Shown here one piece after another: positions 55,299-64,000 of a DNA stretch of 64,000 nucleotides (position 1 is the first letter of the stretch; the number at the start of each line of letters is the position of its first letter). The DNA is taken from NCBI RefSeq assembly GCF_035222275.1, contig NC_085884.1, positions 3,472,001-3,536,000 of the forward strand. The letters run 5' to 3'. Both the position numbers and the translations under genes were made by a program. Source of the stretch: Podospora bellae-mahoneyi. Taxonomy: Eukaryota > Ascomycota > Sordariomycetes > Sordariales > Podosporaceae. Below the pieces are notes generated by a model. That model ran no database searches. It was not told the origin of the DNA and saw only the letters and a list, made by a program, of their open reading frames with translations.

Positions 55299-57640
55299 TA
55301 GTGTAGTAGGTTGGACGGGCCGGGTGAATTGTAAATGTTTTGTTCTTTCCGAGGTTTCAAGGTCTTTTGGATGGTGATGATGGATTCATTTTCAGTGGCT
55401 TGTGAATTCTTCTCGTGAGAGAGTCTGTCTGCGCCAGATGGTGGATGTCCTGCAGTGGTGATCAACTGTCATAGATTTGTGACCAGGAGTGCGACCTCCC
55501 ACTTTCAGCGAGCATCTGTCTATGTGAGACATGGTGCGATATATTATGTCCTGTTGTGGAAATGTGAAATGACCTGACATGTGACACTCATAATACGGTC
55601 AACCCCTTCTCCGTGACCAAAAACACAAAATTGTCATCCAGGCTAGGCTATCCATTCAAGGCGGGCAGTGAAAGTGTCACTGACAAAGATCCCTTTCGTT
55701 TACTTGAGGGTTGTCGTTGTCCGGCCGAAATGTTAGTCCGCCGAGACCAAAAAAAGGGGCTGGTCTTGGCAGGGGTTGGTGTCAAGACTGGTAGAACCAA
55801 GATGCTTTTGTCTCATGTCGGGTTGTACAGGGGTGGTGGGATAAGCTTATTTTGACGACTGGTCTTGTTTTGGGGAGGAGATGGATGGTAAGATGTTGGA
55901 GAGGAGGGGTGGGATGGGATTGGGGGCTGGGATTGCTCAACACTTTCTGTTTGTTGAGTGTTTTTGGGAATGCTTTCATCACCAATATCGCGTGGTGTCT
56001 TTTCAGGGAAGAATACGGACTTTGGATTGGGATTGGGATAGATACATTAGTGTACTGCAATGTGGTCTACTAAACGTCTGGAAATGCTCATAGTGTTTTC
56101 AACAGGCCAGGCAAATATAACCTTTATGGTACCTAATTTCTTTATATACTCAATGTGTGTGGTACCTGCCTATGCTTAAGAGAGGAAGCAAAGAACTTGG
56201 CTCAAGTTCCTTGCCCTAGTGTTCCACAGAAGAGTTGAGAAATGTCAAGTGATTGAGTAGCCCTAAGTGAACGGGGAGGAGGTGATTCCAGCTGCAATTC
56301 ATGATACTGTGCGGGTCAAGAGAAGAAGTTTCTTTTCCCAGGTGAGGGAGCAGGTAGATTGTTTAGTTTTCTCTGTTGTGGTGTGATGGGAAGGGAGCAG
56401 AGTATTTTCTTCTCCTGTGGTCCGGAATGATGCGTCAAGGGAGACCACGTAAGATACGTGATGCTCAGAGATGGGTGATGGTGATGTGGTTTCTCCGCCT
56501 GAAGATAGTTCGCTCTTCCAGCTCTTGTGCCGGCGGTGGCTGTGATGATGAATAGTCTGATGTGCTCCCTCAGCGCTCCTTCCGTCTTTCCCACGTATGC
56601 CCATCAGAGCAGAGTCCTATCGCCAACCAACAAAGGAAGCCCTATCACCAACCTCGCTGGCGTCATACGCGTCCCCCCACTTGCCTATCAAACAGAAGAG
56701 CAATTCCTTTGTCTTCCAAGGCTGTTATCGCTGCTTACAACAACCATTACCCGCTTCTTCCTCCGATATTCACTTGCTCCAGCTGATCGTTGCTCAGTGG
56801 GGGACTGATTAGGAATTCTGGGCCCTCAATTCCTGGGTATAAAGTAAGGTCTTCCTCTCCCACCACTCCCACAACTCCAACAACCTTTCCTCTCACAAAC
56901 CACTCTCATATTCAACCCTCAGCCATCGGCTGCCTTCACTCTCTACTCTCCTTCAACCCATAGCGGTATCAAACTTTGACATCCCTCTATCAAACCGTCT
57001 TCAGTCTACCCTTCCGTGGTAGCAAAACCGCGACTTGCTTCGACATCCACCAAAAGGTACGTTCTTGAAGCCATCGCCATTTGGCATGATTCGCCAACAT
57101 CACACATCACCACCACATCATCACTCGGTCGCACGCTCTCTGTCGGGACAATCAGCACTGATCAGCACCGATTCACACCGGGTCGCTGCATCAGGCACAC
57201 CCAGCAAGTGGGGGTCGTGCATGTGCCTACCCAGCTCGTTCCTTCCCCCCTTGTTCTCGGCACTCATGGGCACTCATTGCGCCGTTTCACTGGGGTAGCC
57301 TTGCTGCCTGTTTGTCTTGATCTGTTTGCATCTGCTACACACACCTCACAAAACTCACTCTCCCCTTACCTCCAACCCCCCAAACAGTCTCTGTCCAGTC
57401 ATCTGTGATTGATTGTCGCTCTCTCCTTTCCATCCTCTGCCATCTCCTACATAACCTCTCCCGCTGTCCCCCGGCCCTCTCATTCTCTCTTCTCTCTTCT
57501 TCCTGGCCGCTTTGATCCACAGACAGCGATTGACATAGCAACGCAACAGTCCTTCTAGGCAACTCGCTCTCTGCATCTTCGACAAGAAGCCAACAGCTAC
57601 GACACTCTTTTGTCCCATCTCTTATAGCCCCATCGCCGCC
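55299..57640. other. Long upstream region of the Argonaute gene
   Basis: No gene is visible in these 2.3 kb. The last ~800 bp is pyrimidine-rich with many short ATGs, consistent with a long 5' leader. A TATAAA at 56838-56843, about 800 bp before the start codon, is a candidate TATA box followed by CT-rich DNA. Neither promoter nor leader can be proven from sequence. Confidence 0.5.
56838..56843 (+). promoter_or_regulatory. Candidate TATA box of the Argonaute gene
   Basis: TATAAA in a GGGTATAAAGTAAGG context, followed by a CT-rich stretch of the kind often found at fungal transcription starts. If used, the mRNA would have a leader of roughly 770 bases. Confidence 0.3.
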
Positions 57641-60600
57641 ATGGATGACACTCAGGAGTTCAATCCCAAGGACTTGCCTTCCTACCCCAAGCATACCGAC
57701 TTCAAGGACTTGAACACCAAGGCTGTTGAGAGGCGCATTGATCTCACCCCCGAAGCTTACGTCGAGGATCTTGACAAATTCCACCCCTTTGCCAGCCGCC
57801 CTGGTTGGAACGACGATGCCAAGGCCCGCAAGGTCAATGTCGCCATCAACCAGTACCGCATCAAGGTTGCCAAGCTGCCCACCATCTTCCAGTACAATGT
57901 AGGCAACTCTTGACAGGGAACATCGTCTTGTGCTCATCATTAACACACATCTGCAGCTTGACGTTTCCCCCAATCCCGATGCCAATGTGGTCTTCCGCAA
58001 GTGCTGGGAGAACCCGACCTTGCAAGCCCACATGAAGCAGTTCAAGACCCCCGAAGGCAAGTCGGGCGACTGGCTGTATGATGGTGGCAAGATCCTCTGG
58101 TCCCGCAACGACATTGGCAATCAGGCTGTCAAGAAGCAGATAGACCTTCGCGAGAATGAGGGTGGCTCGCGTGGCAAGCCCCAGCCGCTTTTCATCACCA
58201 TCACCAAGACCAAGCAGTTGAACCTGGAGGCGATCAATGCCTATCTGGCTGGCAAGATGGGCTGGGACAATGTGGTTATGGAGACTATAAGTGAGTTGTC
58301 ACATGTCCAGAAGTTTATGCTGTGCTGTTGGAAAAGCTAAACATGTTATCTACCTAGCTTTTCTGGACCAGGTTTTCCGTGCTGGTCCCACTAGGGTTTT
58401 CGGTTTCATCGCCAACAAGCGTACGCTTATCCACCCCCAAAGCTCTGAGAGCATGCCTCTCAACGCTCTCACCGAGGCCATCAAGGGCATTTACTCTGCC
58501 ATTCGCCTGAACTCGTCCAACATCACAGGCGGTCAGGGCCTCGGCGTCAATGTCGACGTCGCCAACAACACTTACTTCATTGGTCAGAACATGGCTCAGC
58601 TGGCCCGCCACTTGGTAATCAACTTGTGCCCCAACGTCGGCCCCCACAAGCCTGATGAGTTCTTCCAGTTTGTCAAGCCTGTCCAGGACAAGAACGGCAA
58701 ATGGGGCATGTCTGCCGGGCTCAAGGCTCTCCGCCGCTTGACGAATCTTCGCTTCAGGGTCACTCATCGCGGCAAGAAGGACAAGAATGGGAACCTAATC
58801 CCCTCCCCCATCTACAGGGTCAAGGGCGTCGTGTTTGAGCCAAAGTATGGTCAGGAGGGTGCGTCGGCCAAGAAGGTCACTTTTCAGCGCAAGGAATTCA
58901 ATGAGGCCACGCAGGAGATTACCACCTCCGAGATGTCCATTTACGACTTCTACGAGCTTCATTACAAGAAGCGTCTTCGTCTCTGGCAGCTGCCTCTGAT
59001 TGAGACCAACAAGGCCGGGTACTTTCCCATGGAGCTCTGCGAGGTGGAGCGCTTCTGCCCCTACCCATTCAAGCTTGATGGAGACATGACCACCAAGATG
59101 TTGCGGTTTGCTGTCCAGGCTCCCAAGGAGCGCAAGATGCAGATCGAGAAGATGGTTACCCAGCTCCAGTGGGGCAATGACAGGTTCCTCAAGCAATTCG
59201 GCATCCAGATGGACAGCACCATGCCCAGGGTCGAAGCCCGTGTCATTCCCAACCCCGGCATCTCATTCGGCAACAAGATCGTCAATCCCGGAGTGAGTGG
59301 TCGCTGGGATCTTCGTGGGCTCAAGTTCATTGAGCCCAACCCACAGCCACTCAAGTCGTGGGGCATCTGCGTCACCCAGGACTGCTGTGACCAGCCCACT
59401 GTCGCCGCCTTCTACAAGAACTGGTCCAATATCTTCAAGGGCCACGGTGGGCGGATCCAAAATGACCCCATCATCTTCCGGGCCCAGGGCAGTCAGTACA
59501 CCGAGGTCGTCCAGAATGCCTGGCATACGGTCGGCAAGAAATTCAATGCGAACCCTCAGATCATCTTCTTCATCCTCAAGGACAAGTCGGCTTGGTACTA
59601 CGAGCGCTTGAAGCGCAGCTCAGACTGCCGCTATGCCATGCCGACGCAGATGTTGAACCTCCAGCAGGTCCGGAAGGGCCAGGCGCAGTACTGCTCCAAC
59701 GTCTGCTTGAAGGTCAATGCCAAGCTAGGTGGATGCACTGCCGTGGCCGTCAAGACTCAGGCTGGGCAGCCGCTCAAGCCCAACTCTGTGGCGCCGCACT
59801 TTGACAACACGCCTACCATGTTTATTGGTGCTGATGTTTCTCACGGCGCTGCTGGTCATCTGTCGCCTTCGGTTGCTGCCATGACTGTCTCCATGGACAA
59901 GGCGGCCACCAAGTACGCCGCTGGTGCCCAGACCAATGGCTGGCGGGTTGAGATTATCCAGCCTTACAACATGATGCAGATGCTGCAGCCCATGATTAAA
60001 CAGTGGCGCCAGCGGAACGGTACGTTTCCCAAGCGCGTATTCTACATGCGGGACGGTGTCTCTGAGGGCCAGTACGCCCACGTCATGCAGCACGAGTTCC
60101 CGGCTATGAAGAAGGCGTTCGAGGCGGCCATGGCTAGTGAGAAGGCTGCCGCCCCGCTCTTCACCATTATCATTGCCACCAAGCGTCACCACATCCGCTT
60201 CTTCCCCGACAGCAACGCGGCGGACAAGAACGGCAACGCCCTTCCGGGCACCCTGGTTGAGCGTGAGGTCACCCACCCCTTCCAGTACGATTTCTACCTC
60301 TGCTCCCATGTGGCCATCAAGGGCACGGCGCGCCCTGTTCACTACACGGTTCTGCACGACGAGGTCAAGCTGCCTCCTGCCAAGCTTCAGGAGATGATCT
60401 ATCACCAGTGCTACCAGTATGTGCGGTCCACCACTCCGGTGTCTTTGCACCCTGCCGTGTACTATGCCCACTTGGTGAGCAACCGCGCGCGTCCCCACGA
60501 GATGGGCCTCTTCACCGACCGTGTCCCCGAGGACGTCAAGCATGGTATCCTCCGCGCGGCTCTGGGCAACTATGCCAAGTTGCAGAAGGCCAGGAAGTCC

Positions 60601-60729
60601 AGGCAGAAGGACAGCCAGACCTCCCAGAGCGACGAGCGCGACAAGATCTGCCCCAAGCTCATGCCCCTTGGACGGGAGGCCAAGCCCGGGGCCAAGGAGG
60701 CGTTCGAGGCGGGTATGTGGTTCGTCTAA
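57641..60729 (+). CDS. Argonaute (QDE-2/SMS-2 family)
   Basis: Small-RNA-guided slicer of fungal RNA silencing; 987 residues from three exons: 57641-57898, 57957-58290 and 58358-60729. The introns (58 and 67 bp) give FQYNLDVSPNPD and VMETITFLDQVF. Domain order: N and linker regions (~1-290); PAZ (~300-430, ending LWQLPLIETNKAGYFPMELC); MID with the 5'-phosphate-binding Tyr, Lys and Gln (WYYERLKR, PTQML, CLKVNAKLGG); PIWI. The catalytic tetrad is complete: Asp690 (GADVSH), Glu729 (RVEIIQ), Asp763 (MRDGVSEGQY) and His902 (YYAHLVSNRAR). The N-terminus lacks a long Gly/Arg-rich tail. Sordariales usually have a vegetative (QDE-2) and a meiotic-silencing (SMS-2) Argonaute, and I cannot tell which this is by eye. 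Confidence 0.96.
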
Positions 60730-61403
60730 ACGACGACCACCATGACATCACACCCTGTCATTTTGTAATTATATCATGTATATTGAGCCTGGCAGTAGGG
60801 GAGATGGTTCCACGACGACTATCAAGGGGGAGTGACATTTCGGGCGAGAATGCAAGGAAAGTCGATGGGAGAGCCTCTGACCGCGGAAGACCTTGGCTGA
60901 GGATTTGAGTTCGGAGAGTAAAGGAGGACAAACAGGTGTTAAGGAAGCTTATAGCATCCTGCAAATCCATCGTTGCTTTTTGAAAATCCTCGTGTCTGCT
61001 TCAGTCTGATTTGCGATGTCGTGACGACTTGGTGATATGTGTGATGTGGTACAGAGAGATTCAGTGGTGACGAGGAGAGGTAGGTGAGTATTTATATAAC
61101 CCCTTTTTCCACCACTCTCACCACAGCAACGGGTTGAAGTTCAAGCTAGGGTCCAGCTTATGTCATGAATCTATCTTGCCAAGGATCTCACAGCAAAGTG
61201 TAACCCCACCAAAACCGTCAGCGGCCGCTCGTCACAGGTGTGTGTGCCCCGCCATGCCGAGCACATGCTGAGACCTGGAGTCTTGGGGGATGTGCCGCTG
61301 TTTCCGGCGAGAAAGTTGTTCTCCAACCTTTGGGGATTTTTCCCACTTCCTCTCCTTTTCCATTAACCCTTGACATCAAACAAGAAGAGGCGCAACAGTA
61401 AAT
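60730..61403. other. Spacer between Argonaute and sro7
   Basis: It probably holds the Argonaute 3' UTR and the sro7 promoter. A TTTATATAA stretch at about 61091-61099 may be a TATA-like element ~310 bp before the sro7 start. No gene was found. Confidence 0.45.
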
Positions 61404-61540
61404 ATGGCGTCCTTTTTACGAGCCAAACAGAGCGGTGTTGCGACCGACCTGTCTGCTGGGCTGCTACCGGGGAGTTTTAACCCTGACGAGCTGGCCAGAT
61501 ATGGGATCAACTCCCAGGTTAGGTACGCCCCTCCCCTTCT

Positions 61541-61571
<31 letters not shown>

Positions 61572-64000
61572 CCATCCCTTCATCTCGTCGGCCAGAAGAC
61601 AAAATCTAACGGGATATATTTGCGGGATAATCAGTTGTCTAGCCTACGATCCAACCCGATCCCTCCTCGCGGTCGGCACATCCCCATCGACCTTTTCTCC
61701 CAGGGGGAAAATCTACGTCTTTGGTCGTGACCGCGTCCATCGGATCCTCCAACCTCCCAATCCCTCCGGGGGGGTTTCCTATCGACAACTCGCCTTTGTG
61801 AATCATTCGTTGGTGTCACTTGATTCGAACAACGAGGTTGCCTTGTGGGATTTGGAGACTTGCACCCAGACGTCAAAGTACAGCTACGTAAAAGTTTCTA
61901 GTTTGGTCACTGATCCTGCTCTTGACTGGGCTTTTGTTGGGTCGGCGTCTTCTTCGGGGGATGTGCAAGTTTATGACCTTGACCGAGCGAGGCCGGTGCC
62001 GTTCCGGTTGGGGAATTTGGCGAAGGAGGTTTACCCGAGGGAGATGATTGGGGATCGGGCGGGGGTGGCGGCTATGGCGATACATCCGAGGGATATCGGG
62101 AAGCTGGCTGTGGGCTATGCCGGGGGGGTGGTGGGGGTTTATAGTTTTAAGATGGGGGGGGTGCAGAGGTGGTATGAACCGCCGCCGGCTGGGGGGAGGA
62201 TGATGATGAGGGGGAAGGTGAAGTTGACGAATGTGGTTTGGCACCCGTCGGGGACTTTTCTCATGGGGGGGTATGAGAATGGGGTGATGGTTTTTTGGGA
62301 TGTGAAGGAGGGGAGGGTGGTTGGGGTGAGGGATGTTTATGGGTCGTTGGATGATCTGGAGGGGGATAAGAGGGATAGGGTGCCGTTGGGGAGGGTGAAG
62401 TGGGCTTGTAAGGGGAACAATCCGGATGATACTGGGTTGGTGGTGCAGGGGGGGTGGGATAGGGGGGAGCAGCAGAGCGGGAAGAGGGGGATAAGTTTTC
62501 TTGATTTGGGGCCTACGCCGGTTTATGCGACGAGTTCGTGGGAGGTTTTGGGGGGGTACGTCAAGGGGAGGGGGGAGAGGGTGGTGATGGAGATGCCGCC
62601 GGGCGCAGAGGTGGTGGATTATGTGTTGATCCCTAGACAGAGTCCGTATTTTGATGGGGCGCAGGATCCGCTTGCGGTTATGGCCATGTTGAGCTCTGGG
62701 GAGTTGATTACTCTGAGTTTCCCGTCCGGGTGGGCGATTAGTCCGACGAACATGCTGCATCCGAGCTTGTCGTTTGTGCACCCGTTTGTGCAGAGGATTG
62801 GGGTGGCGAGTGTGGGGAGGGAGAGGTGGTTGGGGATGGTGGAAAAGAGGAGCCAGGGGGAGGCGATACTGAAGGGGGGGAAGGGGGGCAATACGAGGAG
62901 GAAGATGGTGGATGTGAGGAATGTGATTTTGGTGGCGCACGCGGATAGCACGGTGAGGATTTGGGATGTCGGGTTTGGGGACGAGGTTGAGAACCCGGGG
63001 CAGTTGCAGGTTGATGTGGCGAGGGCGGTGGGGAGGTTTGAGGATGTGAGTGTCAGTGAGGTGCATATGGCCGAGGGGACGGGGGAGTTTGCCGCGGGGA
63101 CGAAGACGGGGGAGGTGGTGGTTTACAAGTGGGGGGTTAATAAGTTTCATGGGAGGGATGCGATGACGGCGCTGGATCCAAAGCCTGGAGGACTGACGGA
63201 TATCAGTACGAGGGCTGAGCCTTCACTCAAAGAAGGTCTTCAACCCTTTGTGCTCTACGAGATGGCACAAGGTTCCATCTCGGCGCTTTGCGTCTCAGAC
63301 GTAGGGTTCATCGCAGTTGGATCAGAAGGAGGACACTTCAGCATGATCGACCTCCGCGGCCCATCCGTCATCTACACCTCCCCAGTGACCGAGTTCATCA
63401 CCCAAGAAAAGAAGTCCTTCTCCCTCAAGAAATCCTCCTCCTCCCACAACAAGTTGGAATTCCCCACGGCTATTTCCTTTGGCGTCATGACACTCGAAGG
63501 AGACAGCTACTCCTCCATCTGCTGCTTCGTCGGCACAAACCTAGGCCACATTGCGACGTTCCGCCTCTTGCCGTCAGGGCAATCGTACACGGCAAAACCC
63601 GCCGGCTTCATCAAGACCTCAGCCGACAGGGTCATTTCCCTCAGCCCGATCAACTCGGAAACTGGCTCTCCGGCCACAGCAACGGGGCAGTCAGTCGCTG
63701 GTTTGAGGTCAAACGTCCAAACCCCCGGCGTTTTGGTCGCCGTTACCCAATCCGAAATCCGGATTTTCAAACCCTCCACCAACAAGGGCGCGTCCAAATC
63801 TTTTGACGACCAGCTTTGCGACTCTGCCAGAGTCATCCACCCGCCTAATCTCCCACCGTCGGTTGTCTGTCTGTTCGGTGACCGCACCACAAGGGCGTAT
63901 TCCATCCCGTCGCTCAAGGAAGTCGGCCGCGCAAGTTTGTCCATGCTGGACCCCTCCCGGACGCTGTCGTGCGTGATATCAAAAACGGGAGAGCTGATAG
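61404..64000 (+). CDS. sro7: Sro7/tomosyn/Lgl-family WD40 protein, 3' end outside window
   Basis: Regulator of SNARE assembly and polarised exocytosis, acting with Sec9-type t-SNAREs and the exocyst. Exon 1 is 61404-61522 and exon 2 runs from 61635 past the window edge. The 112-bp intron has GTACGC donor, a 29-T run and a CTAAC branch; the join gives GINSQVSCLAYDPTRSLLAVG, shown here as SQVSCLAYDPTRSLLAVG. 828 residues are visible, all in one open frame. The N-terminal start (MASFLRAKQSGV, DLSAGLLPG) and successive beta-propeller strands (NEVALWDLETC, GVMVFWDVKEG, STVRIWDVGFG) fit the two-propeller Lgl family. The middle (62000-63180) uses extremely G-rich codons, with runs of up to eight G; the part after ~63190 returns to C-ending codons. 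Confidence 0.92.
61543..61571 (+). repeat. 29-T homopolymer inside the sro7 intron
   Basis: An uninterrupted run of 29 T lies between the donor and branch site of the first sro7 intron. Such runs are prone to length change and to sequencing error. Confidence 0.85.

Noticed and set aside
57335-58120. Minus-strand open frame of 261 codons overlapping the Argonaute start
   Set aside because: It crosses the Argonaute leader, first exon and first intron in antisense, with no recognisable domain.
59725-60543. Minus-strand open frame of 272 codons
   Set aside because: Antisense shadow of the Argonaute PIWI domain.
61873-63150. Long minus-strand open frame (about 425 codons)
   Set aside because: It is the antisense shadow of the G-rich part of sro7. 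Its Pro/His/Arg-dominated composition is what GGG-rich coding DNA gives in reverse, and the plus frame matches a known family.

Overview
The window is nuclear DNA of a filamentous ascomycete. Short introns (45-112 bp) with GTRNGT-type donors and CTAAC/CTGAC-type branch sites, compact single-copy housekeeping genes, and a WOPR regulator next to an intact Argonaute point to Sordariomycetes, most likely Sordariales or close relatives. This placement rests on protein resemblance and gene style; no species assignment is possible from sequence alone. No tRNA, rRNA or CRISPR array was recognised.

Layout. 1-2370 is non-coding apart from one doubtful coding-like fragment. 2371-3900 (minus) encodes a WOPR-domain (Wor1/Ryp1/Sge1-type) master regulator, and 11.6 kb upstream of it contains no convincing protein gene. 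15549-17293 (minus) is mitochondrial asparaginyl-tRNA synthetase. 18992-20106 (plus) is a microbial-type PARG-like (TIGR02452/DUF2263) protein. From about 23 to 54 kb the genes are dense and mostly alternate head-to-head and tail-to-tail: CFT2(-)/SEC24(+), UTP22(-)/SKI3(+), VPS51(-)/RMI1(+), NIF3(-)/FRA2(+), then a CorA-like membrane protein (+), a broken unknown gene (+), and ASF1(-)/RNA14(+). A small terminal-inverted-repeat transposon carrying an LTR-like insertion sits at 54.6-55.3 kb. An Argonaute (57641-60729, plus) and the 5' part of a Sro7/tomosyn-type exocytosis gene (61404-end, plus) close the window.

How genes relate. Several products act in RNA metabolism. CFT2 and RNA14 belong to the two halves of the pre-mRNA cleavage/polyadenylation machinery, UTP22 acts in the small-subunit processome, SKI3 is an exosome cofactor, and Argonaute acts in RNA silencing. 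SEC24, VPS51 and SRO7 act at successive steps of membrane traffic (COPII budding, endosome-to-Golgi tethering, exocytosis). ASF1 and RMI1 serve chromatin assembly and genome stability. This looks like ordinary fungal mixing, not a dedicated cluster.

Most notable are the long gene-free region upstream of the WOPR gene, a 21-bp periodic repeat found at two loci flanking the NIF3/FRA2 pair, the nested transposon upstream of Argonaute, a multiply broken unknown gene, and a recurring switch to G-rich codons at the 3' ends of coding regions. Exon boundaries given below were read by eye from splice signals and reading frame; none has transcript support.
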